From Strigamia acuminata (taxonomy: Eukaryota > Arthropoda > Chilopoda > Geophilomorpha > Linotaeniidae): 64,000 bases of DNA. The DNA lies in contig OX442314.1 in assembly GCA_949358305.1 (NCBI GenBank), positions 55,499,369-55,563,368 on the forward strand, in the 5' to 3' direction. This document shows positions 21,451 through 32,900 of the stretch, piece by piece. Position 1 is the first letter of the stretch, and each line of letters opens with the position of its first letter. The notes under the pieces were generated by a model. That model did no database searches. It was not told where the DNA came from and saw only the letters and a list, made by a program, of their open reading frames with translations. The position numbers were made by a program, and so were the translations under genes.

Positions 21451-22271
21451 TGTGGTGACCCAGTTGGATAAGTGTCCCCCCAGGGCGGATACTTGTCCTC
21501 TGAGTCACTGTGATTGAAGAGTCGTTCCCCCCCCGAGTTGGCTCCACCTCCCCATGGCAGGTGTGTGCCCCGAGGGGGAGGAAGCGGCTGGTGGTCAGCC
21601 CCCATTGGTTGATCGCCGGCCCTTCACCCCACTGCATAAAAGGCTGTGTTTCCCGCCAACAAGCAGAACTTACACAAACGACACCAAGAACACAGCAACT
21701 ACCTCACCGTCAGGCCAACTTCAATTACAAGTTAGGATTGATCGAGGATCGCTGAGTAAAGTGCAAACTGTAACTCTCACGAAGTCACTTGCGAGCTATT
21801 CCTGCGAAAGCACGAGAATAGCCCTTGTGAAATCACCCAGAATAATCGCCCAGACGATTATTCGCCGAAGTAAGTGTCCGAGTGCTTTGTAGGGAACCCC
21901 AAAGTTCCTAGACGAGGCCTCTGCGACGCTAAACCAAACCCTAGACAACAGGCACGGATAGAAGACTCGAGAGAGCATTCCACCGCGTCCGTGACGACGA
22001 ATCCGTGACGAATTTACGACAACTCGAGACGCCGCCTTTGTTCTGCCGACCACGCGGAACCGACGACGCCATCTTGAGAAATCCTTTGTTCGACTCTGAC
22101 CAAGTCGACTTTAGTTGTATACTGAGTGTATTTTAAAGGCATAAAGCCTGGTGAATAAATTACCTGTTTATTTACATACATTTGGTATTCATTTGGGTAT
22201 TTGCATAATTGATCACAGGTAAAGTATTACACGTTAGCGCTATTTAAACCTATACAAAGTAGGACGCGACA
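21451..22271 (+). repeat. 3' LTR, Gypsy copy 1
   Basis: 821 bp, nearly identical to the 5' LTR. Preceded by purine tract GGAGGAGGGA (21439-21448) plus CG, and followed by the GAGT target duplication and the resumed gag of the host element. Confidence 0.95.
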
Positions 22272-22275
22272 GAGT

Positions 22276-24158
22276 TAACAAAGAATTTCCCAGATCGGCA
22301 GTTGTCGTACGAAGACAAAGAAAAGTTGATTCGAGCGCCGCAGAAGAACTACGAGACCACCGAAACCTATTTACAGCAGAAATGGGCCACGTGCGAGAGA
22401 TTAGGAATGACGATCGGCGATGCGCGGAATTATTTGCTGGATGGGCTGAAGAACAAGTCGGCGACAACACCGATGTATGTCGTCAAATATCAACACATCA
22501 GTGAGATGGTGGAAACGGCGCACAACCTGGAAGCGCGAGCAAAGGGGAAAACGATTGCAGCAAAGCCGAACGGACGGGGATTCGACGCAGATCCAAAATG
22601 CTTCAAGTGCGGCGAGGAAGGGCATCAGAGAACGGATTGCACGAACGAACTGAAGTGTTTTAAGTGCCACGAGTCGGGACATTTGGCGAACGCGTGTCCG
22701 AACGGGGTAAAATGTTTCAACTGCAGCGGTTTCGGACATATGGCGAACACGTGCCCGGAACCAAAGAAGGAACGAAGACTGGACGTTAAACCGCAGAAGA
22801 TTTACAAGATTTCTGTCAGGAAAGTGCAGACAAAAATCCAAGTTGAGATGCGAATTGACGGGAAGGAATGCAGCGCGGGAATCGATACGCAGAGCGAGAT
22901 TTGCCTAAACGGCAAAACGTTTCCGGAACACACGGAAGTGGGCGTACCGGGAAGTTTGGTCAAAGTCAATGAGCAAGTAACGACGCCGGTAATTAGCGAC
23001 GAGCCGAGGGAGATTCGCACCGCACAAACACAAGTCAAGAAGATCGAGATTACGAAGAAACCAGAAAAAATGACGAAAGAAATGAACGATGGGTTAGTCG
23101 ACGAAGATGAGACGCTTCGAGATGGTGGCAATGAAAACAACGTAGAAGAAACGGATCGAAACGAAGACGCGATCGAGACGAGTCGAAAGGAAATTGCGAT
23201 TGAGCCGACTCGAAACGAAGATGCGATCGAAACGTTTCAAGATGAAGCCGCGATTGAGATGACTCGAAACGACGATACGATTGCGAAGAAACCAGAAGAA
23301 GAAACGAGGGAGATGAACGATAAATTGAACAGCGACAGTGATGTAGTTGAAGACAAAAGTGGCGACGGTGAAGAGAGCGAAGCGGATCGAGATGCGATTA
23401 GTGCAAATTCGAGCAAAGTCGATACGAAGTCGGAGGAATTGGATGCGCAATCAAACGAACTAGACGTGGAACAGGGGGAGTTTTGTGCGAGTTTGAAGGA
23501 GGTGAACGATGAAGTTAGCTACGACTTAGATGGCGGAGTCAAATTAGACGGCGATAATGAAGAAACGAATCGAGATGAAGAAGCTAGACTAGATGAGAAG
23601 CTGAACGAACTCGATACGGAAAGAGCCAAATTGGATGAACTTTTGCCGTGCAGAGAAGAGGAGAACGATGGAGACAGACGCGATTTCCGAGCCGAAGAAA
23701 ACGATGACAAAGACGAGAAACTTCGAGATGTTGACAAGAACAACGACGATGAAAATGCCGAAAACGACAATGCAGGCAAGAGCGACGGCGATGCAGGCAA
23801 GAGCGACGACGACGAGAGCGAGAGCGACGATGGGAGCGAAAGACACGTGGGCAGCGAGATTGAGTCGAACAGGTTGCTGATGCCCAGAGAAGCTGAGCGC
23901 GGGATTTCCGAGAACAAGGACGTGGACCACGGTTTGGACACCCGGCGGCTGGTGGCGATGGAGACAAGTCCGAATGCAAACTTGAGTAAAGACAAGCCGA
24001 GGCAAGAATTGAGGGGCGCGCGAAGAGGAACGAATCGAAATTGGAGGGCGATCGCGATGCAGAGCAAAGTGGAAAAACTTAGCAGTTTATATCGAGGAAC
24101 GTTACGTTACGTTAGTCGGATGACCGAGTGTGGAGTTTTTCGGGTCAACGGGCGATAA
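22276..24158 (+). pseudogene. Gag and protease-like remainder of the non-autonomous element, 3' part
   Basis: Continues the frame cut at 9899. Contains the second half of the capsid-like domain, three CCHC zinc knuckles (CFKCGEEGHQRTDC, CFKCHESGHLANAC, CFNCSGFGHMANTC), then a protease-like segment (KIQVEMRIDGKECSAGIDTQ) in which the expected D-T/S-G active site reads DTQS, so it should be inactive. About 330 residues of Asp/Glu/Lys-rich low-complexity sequence follow. The frame ends with a TAA about 30 bp inside the 3' LTR. No RT, RNase H or integrase. The long open frame in an element without polymerase suggests Gag itself was kept. Confidence 0.75.
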
Positions 24159-24361
24159 CGATCGCCAGGGGGCGGGCGGACATAACGAATATGTCCGAAA
24201 AACGTTTTGGAGGCGATTCTTGTAATCAACCAATCAGGGTTGACCAGTGTCATATATAATCAGTTTTGTTTATTTAATAAAATCACTTGAAGTTAACTAG
24301 AGCTTGTAGTTGTGTCTTGGTAATTTTGGGTCAGCTGATCCCAAGTTTGGGATAGTTTACA
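24129..24361 (+). repeat. 3' LTR of the non-autonomous element
   Basis: 233 bp, TGTGGAG to TTTACA, followed by target duplication CTAT. Confidence 0.9.
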
Positions 24362-24938
24362 CTATTTTCCTTTGGAATGTCCAGTGTTTTGGATATTGAT
24401 GACACATAACAAAACAGTGGAGCATAATAGAGACAAAATACCATAAAAATAGAGAAATGGAGTTACAAAACCGAAATTAATTTTGCAGTACTGAAATGAA
24501 AAGAGGAGACTTGTTATCGCCATGTTGTTTTTAAGGCACTTGAACACACATATAAGCAAATAATAAGGCATTGCAATTTTTGAAAATTATCTCATCAGAA
24601 GCATTAATGGTAGAGATCTGTAAAGATGATGGAAGAAAAAATGCTCAAAATAGATGTAGAAAGAAGAGACTGCAATAACAGCAAAGAATAGTGTGAAAAC
24701 AAGAGTGCATTAATGGTAGAGATCTGTAAAGATGATGGAAGAAAAAATGCTCAAGATAGATGTAGAAAGAAGAGACTGCAATAACAGCAAAGAATAGTGT
24801 GAAAACAAGAGTGTTATAGCTTAACTCTGTAGTGCAGACGGGGTATAACATGGTCCTAACATAGTCCTCAATACGGACTTGTAAACCATGAAATGTGATC
24901 AGACACACGGCAGAATTTCGGAAGAAAATGATATTCAA
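24362..24938 (-). pseudogene. Membrane-protein-like fragment, broken
   Basis: On the minus strand two hydrophobic open stretches lie in one frame separated by a stop: one with LVFTLFFAVIAVSSFYIYLE and one with FVTPFLYFYGILSLLCSTVL. Each could hold one or two membrane helices. I do not recognise the family; a chemoreceptor or channel fragment is possible. A 106-bp tandem duplication inside it (24601-24812) breaks the frame, and the LTR element at 8840-24361 cuts its end. Confidence 0.3.
24601..24812. repeat. 106-bp tandem duplication
   Basis: 24601-24706 and 24707-24812 are identical except for one base (CAAAATAG against CAAGATAG). Confidence 0.95.
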
Positions 24939-25267
24939 CTACACCGACGATGAAATTTTAAATTTACTGAACAAAACGGAGAAATCAGATCTAAACATCG
25001 ATTGCCAAGACATCCGTCCACTGTTGCGCCTCCATCTAACTCGTGCAGTGCACGACTGTCTACGAACTTGTACACATTCATGGCAAGTTAAATAAAAGCC
25101 TTTAAAAAGGAAGTCTTTTACAAACACAATCCCAATTCGAAAAATGATCTTAGTAAGTCATTTTTTTTATATACATTCGTTCATATTCTGGAAATCTTTT
25201 CTTGAAAAATATCCTTTTAAAACTATATTTACATCCTCATGCGATATTCTAGTTCAATACTTTCCAG

Positions 25268-25410
25268 TCCAACAATGTGAAACTCAACTGGAATTGGAAG
25301 GCCCGCCATGACACTTCATCCTCACGGAACGACGAAACATCAACGTGTCGTGTGCGGCCAAAACGGGCACAGAGAAACGGAAAATTCCTCGCAGAATACT
25401 CGGAAATCCG
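25268..25410 (+). other. Candidate leader exon of zinc-finger gene 1
   Basis: A block conserved in all five zinc-finger units. It is preceded by TTTCCAG and followed by the donor-like ATCC|GTAAAT. Reading frames are not conserved between copies, so it is more likely 5' UTR than coding. Confidence 0.45.
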
Positions 25411-25800
25411 TAAATATAATTCAGCGCAATGCTTGTGGATTTGAATTTTGTAAATAGAAATGAATTGTTTTAGAGGTTTCAGCCCAAACAAGACAGATTG
25501 GGCGCGCTATTTCGCAGAATCATTAAGCCTATCGTCGCGATCGTTTCGATCTCCTTTGTAATCTCCACGGGACTCTTTGCATAATTACTCAGAAATTAAA
25601 GCAGGTTTTAGTTTGTTGATTCAACTATTTTGCACTGTGAGCCATCAATTCCATCCTCAGTATACATGGCATGATTTTTTATGAGGTTAGTTAATAATTT
25701 TTCTTGTTTTAATTTTAGGACAGTATTCCTTGTGTGATAAATACAGTTGCTGCCAATCCTCCACTCAAGTTCATATTGTATTACTTCACAAAAATCAAAA

Positions 25801-26394
25801 ATGGAAAAAAAACGTCAGGATTTCTGTTGCAACCTGTGTGATTATTCGTGTTCATATTATTTGCAATTGAAACAACACATGCTTAGACACACTGGCGAAA
25901 AACCATTCAAATGTCATTTCTGTACTTATTGTAGTGTTGAAAATGGGAATTTAAAAAGACATCTATTAACTCATACTGGGGAAAAACCATTCAAGTGCCA
26001 TTTGTGTGCTTTTTCCTGCATTCAAAGTTGGCATTTAAGAAACCACATTGCAAACCGCCATACTGGGAAAAAACCATTCAAGGGTCATGTGTGTGATCAT
26101 TCTAGTGTTCATAGTGGCGCTTTAAAAACACATTTATTAATACATACTTGGAATAAACCATTCAAGTGTCATTTGTGTGCTTATTCTAGTGTTCAAAGTG
26201 GGACTTTAAAAAGACATTTATTAATGCATACTGGGGAAAAACCATTGAAGTGTCATTTGTGTGAATATTCCAGTATCGATAGTGGGAATTTAAAAAGGCA
26301 TGTAAGAACCCATACTGGGGAAAAACCATTCAAGTGTCATGTATGTGCTCATTCCTATTCACGAATTGATAGCCTGAAAAAAACATTTAACTAA
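25801..26394 (+). CDS. C2H2 zinc-finger protein 1 (last finger frameshifted)
   Basis: 197 codons from ATG in [13 protein letters not shown]. Seven tandem C2H2 fingers with TGEKPFKC-type linkers, a class of sequence-specific DNA-binding nuclear proteins. Finger 4 has lost its first Cys (GHVC). Finger 7 is cut short: an extra A in the run near 26377-26383 changes LKKHLTKHT to LKKTFN and stop. No KRAB, ZAD or other effector domain is visible. The exon probably starts at 25719 after TTTTAATTTTAG; a longer start would be possible but is not shared by the paralogues. Paralogues lie at 41521, 44294, 49366 and 54105. Confidence 0.75.
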   Translation: MEKKRQDFCCNLCDYSCSYYLQLKQHMLRHTGEKPFKCHFCTYCSVENGNLKRHLLTHTGEKPFKCHLCAFSCIQSWHLRNHIANRHTGKKPFKGHVCDHSSVHSGALKTHLLIHTWNKPFKCHLCAYSSVQSGTLKRHLLMHTGEKPLKCHLCEYSSIDSGNLKRHVRTHTGEKPFKCHVCAHSYSRIDSLKKTFN

Positions 26395-27055
26395 GCATAC
26401 AAATTAAAAACTTTTGCATTTGTTTTTTATTACGTTCATAATTCTTAAACTCACCATGATTAATTAATTTCTAATTTTATTTCTGTATTTCTTTTTGGAT
26501 TTTTAACAAAACATTATTACTTTTCTTACCTGAAAAGTTTAGAAAACATAAATGTGTTGAATTGTATTTTTTTTTTCTAGCTTAATTTCTCAATTTTTAA
26601 AACAATTGAAATCTGTAAAACCTGAAATTCAAATTAAATGTAAAAATCTCTTTTCTGCTTACACCTTTTTGTGTTTACTGTATTTGACAAACGGATTATT
26701 AAAAATAACATTGGTATTTGTATTGTTCATATTTTCTTCAACTGCGTGCCAACACCTTTGAACACTTATACAACTCCAGAATGCCATCTAAGGAAATGAT
26801 ACGGTTGGTTGTCTCATCTGTCCCCTTACACTTCACAGCGAAGCATGGCGCCTTCAAATCGGTTGAGCCACTTCAAGCCCACGTTAAAAATAAAAACTCT
26901 TAATTACAGAATTAAAAAAGTTTTCAACGTTTTATTAAATGACTTGTCCGAAATTGACTTTCACATAGATTTTCCTTTCTTCAAGCACAGTACATGGTGA
27001 TCCGTTTTTACTGTCCCATTAGGAAGCTGTAATGGAATAAACGTTACAACAAAAA
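26395..27055. other. 3' flank of zinc-finger gene 1
   Basis: AT-rich, conserved downstream of the other finger genes as well. Around 26800-26890 it resembles 45650-45740 (CTTACACTTCA...GGCGCCTTCAAATC). No gene seen. Confidence 0.5.
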
Positions 27056-27774
27056 TTACGTGAAAAAATTACTTGCATTACGTAACTGAAATTCTCTTTT
27101 TGAAACAAATAATTTTCTGATGCATTTATAGATATGTAGCACATCACATGTTGAATAATTTTCCCGGGAAGAATCAATAGGACTGAGGAAGGAATATTTC
27201 AAATTATTCAATTTTCCACAAATACCAAATTGGTTTAGTCCTGCTTCGTTGATTGAAGTCCCATCACACACTACAGCATGAACCGATGCATCACTATTTT
27301 CTAAATTAATTATTGCTTCAAGAATTAACTTTGATAAAATATTTCCAGGAACAGCTGTGCTAAATGAGCGGCAGCTCATTTAGCACAGAAAGCTCCAATT
27401 GTTTGAGTGCAACCCTTCAAAAAGGGTTGAAATAAAAATACTAATGCACGGTTTTCTGGTTCAAACTTGGTGGCTGGTGGAAGGCTGTTTCCATAATCAA
27501 CTATGGCTTTCAACTGAAGTGTTGTTTTCTTAAATTCCACATGTTGCTGTAAAGATACTTGATCAAACATCAAAATACCTTGGCGTTCATTTTCTGACAT
27601 GTCTTTCAATTTTTCTATTAGGTTGTTAAATAGTTCTGTGTCAAAACCAAATTTGGAGTCGAAGGCAGCTACGTATAACTGGAGGGTACACTTTGCTGCC
27701 AATGGAAAATAATTATTTATTCTTAAAAAATCAAATGTTGAAGTAGAACGAATGTGGAGTAAAATGCAATCCAT
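27056..27774 (-). pseudogene. P-element/THAP9-like transposase fragment, frameshifted
   Basis: Two adjoining minus-strand frames belong to one protein. The first (27774-27376) has the RNase H-like N-part (FDQVSLQQHVEFKKTTLQLK, FLFQPFLKGCTQTIGAF); the second (27379-27056) continues with ILEAIINLENSDASVHAVVC and the DGTSINEAGLNQFG motif. The pattern is that of P-element/THAP9-type transposases. Frames are separated by a 34-bp palindrome at 27355-27388 that adds a stop and frameshift. No DNA-binding THAP domain or terminal repeats are visible. Confidence 0.65.
27355..27388. repeat. Perfect 15-bp inverted repeat inside the transposase relic
   Basis: CTGTGCTAAATGAGC, 4 bp, GCTCATTTAGCACAG. It lies exactly at the reading-frame break. 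Confidence 0.9.
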
Positions 27775-28395
27775 GATGCATGCCTTATTGAATCTAACAA
27801 GTCAGTTGATGGGCAGGGATTCATCTTAGCAGTATTGTTATTGTTGTCTTCAAAATAAAATTAAAAAAAATTAAACTATTAATAAATTTATTAAAAATAA
27901 TAAAGTAAAAAAAAAAAATTATACCTGTGGAATTTTCTTTTGGTGTTTTTTCTTTTGTAGACAATCTTTCTTTTGGAGGTTTTTTATTAGGCAGTGATTT
28001 GCTCAAATATTTTGGAGTGTTTGGAAATATAGTTGGTTTAGCATCAGCAGTTAGATCCTATTTGCCTCTTTCAATCTCTACAACTTTACCATCAAACTTT
28101 TCTAATGAAATGATCAGAAATGATCAGAAATATAACTTTTGGTATTAAATACCAAAATCAGCAGACCCCATTGCTTCACTTGATGTGACTTTGGATGAAA
28201 AGAATGATGCTTTTCAGTATTTGTTTTATAGCCTGACATGCTGCCAGGTGAAAAACAAATAGGCATTCTTCCGACTATTAGTGGGTGTTGAAGAATATGA
28301 AACAACGCGGTAAAATCAAAATAGAGTGCGTGATATGATTCCAACGCCACCTAGTGGTAAAGTACTGAATGATTCGGGTTTAATCTGAGTCAGCC
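27775..28395. other. AT-rich sequence, nothing firm
   Basis: A minus-strand frame at 28114-28350 has no motif I recognise. It may be a further piece of a transposon relic. Confidence 0.3.
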
Positions 28396-28786
28396 GAACA
28401 TTTTTTCTATGGGCTGTGTCTTCAGATACTGGAGTTTTTCCACATCCGTTAAATCATCATCGCCGTCCACAGAGGTTTCAAACATGTCCATATAGCTATT
28501 GTAATTCAACGGACTTCCATCATATCTTGCTATCGTATCATACTACAAGCTTCGGCAACTTGGTGTTATTCTTTCTTCCAGATTCTGCATTGAAACTTGA
28601 AGTCGAGCTGGCATTTGGACTTGCACCGAAATAAGAGGAAGACTTTATTGCAACTGCGAGCTGCTTTCTGAAGTAATCAGTCCGTGAATGAATTGTATCC
28701 AAATGTAATACAAATTCCATGTAAGATTTTCTTTTTAGGTACGGTTGCAATGACGACAAATTATCCATAACTTTAGCCGTCTGCAC
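28396..28786 (-). pseudogene. BEL/Pao-type Gag fragment (DUF1759-like), frameshifted
   Basis: Minus strand. A frame ending in KLPKL is followed, after a short frame break, by YDGSPLNYNSYMDMFETSVD and LTDVEKLQYL. This matches the DUF1759 pattern of BEL/Pao Gag proteins (F-D-G-x-P-L-x-Y...F...L-S-x-V-E-K-x-Q-Y-L). It ends at a TGA soon after. No protease or RT nearby. Confidence 0.6.
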
Positions 28787-29020
28787 TAGGATTGCCTCAC
28801 ATATCGCTTAGAGTTCCCCTCCGTTTGTTATCGTAGTCGAACTATTCATCATCTCCTCAACACTTTTGGTCCGGTTCCTCCAGAGTTGATTCTTCCTCCA
28901 GCTGTTCCTTAGAATGCGTTGTACCTTCTCGAGCAATTGGAATCAACATTATTCAGATATATGTAGCACACAACTTGAGGGCACGACACTTTGTGATAAA
29001 ATTTTATTTCTATTGGAGAT

Positions 29021-29840
29021 TGTGGTGACCCAGTTGGATAGGTGTCCCCCCAGGGCGGATACTTGTCCTCTGAGTCACTATGATTGAAGAGTCGTTCCCC
29101 CCGAGTTAGCTCCACCTCCCCCATGGCAGGTGTGTGCCCCGAGGGGGAGGAAGCGGCTGGTGGTCAGCCCCCATTGGTTGACCGCCGGCCCTTCACCCCA
29201 CTGCATAAAAGGCTGTGTTTCCCGCCTAAAGTCAGAACTTACACAAACGACACCAAGAACACAGCAACTACCTCACCGTCAGGCCAACTTCAACTACAAG
29301 TTAGGATTGATCGAGGATCGCTGAGTAAAGTGCAAACTGTAACTCTCACGAAGTCACTTGCGAGCTATTCCTGCGAAAGCACGAGAATAGCCCTTGTGAA
29401 ATCACCCAGAATAATCGCCCAGACGATTATTCGCCGAAGTGAGTGTCCGAGTGCTTTGTAGGGAACCCCAAAGTTCCTAGACGAGGCCTCTGCGACGCTA
29501 AACTAAAACCTAGACAACAGGCACGGATAGAAGACTCGAGAGAGCATTCCACCGCGTCCGTGACGACGAATCCGTGACGAATTTACGACAACTCGAGACG
29601 CCGCCTTTGTTCCGCCGACCACGCGGAACCGACGACGCCATCTTGAGAAATCCTTTGTTCGACTCTGACCAAGTCGACTTTAGTTGTATACTGAGTGTAT
29701 TTTAAAGGCATAAAGCCTAGTGAATAAATTAACTGTTTATTTACATACATTTGGTATTCATTTGGGTATTTGCATAATTGATCACAGGTAAAGTATTACA
29801 CGTTAGCGCTATTTAAACCTATACAAAGTAGGACGCGACA
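29021..29840 (+). repeat. 5' LTR, Gypsy copy 2
   Basis: TGTGGTGACCC...GGACGCGACA. Differs from copy 1 in the leader (CGCCTAAAGTCAG for CGCCAACAAGCAG). Confidence 0.95.
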
Positions 29841-29842
29841 CG

Positions 29843-29860
29843 TGGGGGCCTGTCCGGGAT
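29843..29860 (+). promoter_or_regulatory. Primer binding site, copy 2
   Basis: TGGGGGCCTGTCCGGGAT: same proline-tRNA-type site as copy 1 with one further change (CCC to CCT). Confidence 0.75.
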
Positions 29861-29934
29861 TTAGAAATAAATCTCAAATCTGAACTTGTGATCTCTCAAT
29901 AAGATAACCCAAATCGTAGAATTACCGAAAGAAA

Positions 29935-32900
29935 ATGTCAGACAAAGATGAACAATCCGCGTCTGAAACCGAGCAGAGAATGCCCGAGAAGGGAAAAAGG
30001 ACCTCCGACTACCACCTAAGGTCGGATGGTCCCGTCCCTGAAATGTCCGCAAAGGCGAAAGCCCGAGCGAACAAAAGGAGAGCGAAGGCGCAGAAAGAGG
30101 AGCAAGCTGCATCGCTCGCGGCCCTAGAAGGGCCAGAGCGAGAGCGAGTTCCCTTGAATATGCAAACCTTCGAAGATACCGATACGGAAGCCCCAGAAAA
30201 TCGAGAAGAAATTCACGACATATCACCGGGACGAGTATCGATATTAATGGCCGAGGAGACGCATGAAACTCCAACGAAAACGGCCACGGTCGGCACGAAC
30301 CCATCGCCACCAACGGCTCAGACGTCCGTAAAGCAAACCCCACGGAAAAACGACGGCGGGACCCCGATAACCCCCCGAGTTACGGCGAGTCCTGCAGTTG
30401 TTTCCTTCGAAGTATCTCACCTAATTCGGTTGACGCAGCAAGCTGCCCAACTGAAAGCGATGATAGACATTCCAGTAGGGACGTCAGTCTGGGAATCGAT
30501 TACTCTACTCACTGACGCTATCTGTGCGGCACAAGCCCCGACGCCGGTCGCAAGACCAGCAGCGGAGACGCCCATGCCCCAGGTAACGCCCAGTGACACC
30601 GGAGGTTTCGTACCAGACCCCAACAAAGCCCTTCACGAATCCAGAGAGAAAGCCCGCGAAGAAGCCAGACAAGAGGCAATTAATCGCCAACGAAGGCTGA
30701 GCGCAGAAAGACGAGAACTCTGGAAAGAAGAGGAAGAAAGGGAACAGCGTGAAGAAAGGACCACCAAGAGAACAGAGAAACTGGTCCAAAAAATGAGGGA
30801 AGAACGAGAAGCTAAAATTCGAAAAGAATGGAACGCCACAGTAGAAGGGCGGCATCGAGAAGCTCAAGAGTACGAGGACCAATTTCAAGCCCTCATAGCT
30901 CAAAGAAAAGCAGAAAAGCTACAAATGTTGCGAAAAGAAGCCATTCTACAACACCAGAAATGGGAAGAACAACATCGCGAGAGGCTGAGAGAAGAGGAAG
31001 CCAGAAAAGAAAAAGAACAGTTTCTGAAAGAGAAAGAAGAGTGGGAACGAGACAGATGGACCGAAGAGTACAAAGCGAAGAAGCAAGCCATAATAGACGA
31101 GCAAAAAAGATGGGAAGCCGAAAACTGGGAAAAAGAAACAGAAAAGTTCCAAAAAGAGTACGAACAAGACGTTTCGGACAGGAAGAAAAAGGAAGAAAAC
31201 CTGAAACGGAAATCAGAACCCCCCAGCGGCTCTGATACCGACACAGGAGAAGATGCAACAAAGCCAGCAAAAACGGCGAAAAGGGGGAAATCTCAAAAGA
31301 GAGACGAGTCGGTCCCAAAAACAAAGGACCGTCACCCCTCAAAAAGATCCGAGACGGGAGCAGCCATCGACGCGTTACTCGAAAAGAAAAACGCAAATAA
31401 AAACCGGGAACGCCCCGAAAGCGAGGAAAACAGATGGCATTCTTTTTACGAGAACAACGACGGAGAGGAGCCGCCGCCATCCGGAGGCTCGAAACAGAAG
31501 AAGGCTGGCGGCGAGACCCCACCGAGAGGGCCGAGGTTTCACCCCCAAGGAGATCCCTCCGAGCCCTCCGATTCGTCGGACGACGACAACCCGAGTCGAC
31601 CATCTACAGGGAGGAGTCGAGAGGGCAGCGATGAGCACCGGTCGAACCGACCGAATGCTTCAAACCGCTCTTCCCGAAGCTCCAACCCTCGCTCAGAAGA
31701 AGGGAACTTTCAGGACTCATCTGGCCGCCATTACACGATGGCTGAGCTAGGCCGAGCCCTGCTGAACTCTTTCAGAAGAGAAGGAATTGATCTAGGCCAT
31801 CCAGGCGACGAGCATAACCGCGCAGGAGAAAGGGTTAAGCGCAAATATGGCGTACGCAACGAACCAAGCGGTGAAGCCACGGGTAACATCCGCTGGCAGC
31901 ACTATATTCAAACGCGATTTGACGGTTCGTGGAAGGCCGGAGACCGCTTCCTGGACGAAGTAATGCGTATCAAGAAAGCGACAAAAGCCACCGTCGCCGA
32001 CATGCTAACCCACGGTCTAATGGAACTAACCACGGGATCAGCTCGAGAATGGTATCAGGGACTGAAAAACCCAACCTGGGACGATTTTCTCGTCCGTTTC
32101 GATCTCCGATACGGCGAGACTCCAGACGAGATCAGTAACAAACTACGTGGTCTACGACAAGCCCCAGGAGAAACATTAGCCGACTACGACGCCCGAGCGA
32201 AACTCCTGTTTGCAAGAGCGCCGTATGAAATAAACCCCGCTGGTTTTACGATGATCTTTTACGGAGGATTATCGGCCCACTTGCAAAGAATTCTGCTAGA
32301 CATGCGTGCACCCCGCACTGGCGATTACCAAGATGTCAGTAACTATCTTCTAACAAACACGTTAGAAATAGAACAGCGGTATTACGCCACTCTGCCCCCG
32401 GAAGAAGCTGACGCGCACGAGAAACGGTTGCAGACGAGCGCCGAACGTCACAAGACCTCAGAGAAATTAATGAGGCCAAGTGAATATTTGAGCGGCATAA
32501 TGAGTCTCACCGAAGCATCCTTCGGACGAATGCTGACGCCGAAAGCAAGCAGTACTCTTCCAGCCAACCCGATAGCTGCCCCAAAGTAAGCACCGGCAGC
32601 GACGGCGATGCAGGTGACCTTGACGGACTCCACCCAGATGGAGAAAGTCGAAGAGACAACACCTCTCGCCACGGCTAAAGAAGAGGAGCCAGCGTCAAGC
32701 GACGAGGAAGCTCTAAATGAGCACCTCGAAAACTTATCGACGGGATGCGACGATCAGGGACCCTATTTGCACCACGCGCACCGGGCCTTAGCGATCGCAC
32801 AATTCAGAGCACACGTGCAGGCAACAAAAGCGAGAGGGGCATTGGGAGGAAAAAGACGATTCCCGACGCCCTTCGTCCCGAAAAAACCGGGATTCACTCC

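Larger units (their letters stand above)
9900..22271 (+). mobile_element. Ty3/Gypsy LTR retrotransposon, copy 1
   Basis: A 12,372-bp element with 821-bp LTRs (9900-10720, 21451-22271; TGTGGTGACCC...GGACGCGACA) and a 4-bp target duplication GAGT (9896-9899, 22272-22275). Order: LTR, primer site, gag, pol (RT-RNase H-integrase order typical of Ty3/Gypsy), ORF3 with an intron, purine tract (21439-21448), LTR. By eye I find only two differences between the LTRs (near 10271/21822 and 10482/22043 regions), so the insertion is recent. Defects: part of protease missing, early pol stop and a second deletion at the pol end, ORF3 frameshift. It sits inside the gag of another LTR element. Confidence 0.95.
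8840..24361 (+). mobile_element. Non-autonomous LTR retrotransposon (Gag only), split by Gypsy copy 1
   Basis: Two 233-bp direct repeats (8840-9072 and 24129-24361, TGTGGAG...TTTACA) are flanked by a 4-bp duplication CTAT (8836-8839, 24362-24365). Between them, leaving out the nested element at 9900-22271, lie about 2.7 kb holding one long Gag-like frame. No reverse transcriptase, RNase H or integrase is present, so movement would need enzymes supplied in trans. It is inserted in sequence that on the minus strand holds a membrane-protein-like fragment. Confidence 0.85.
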
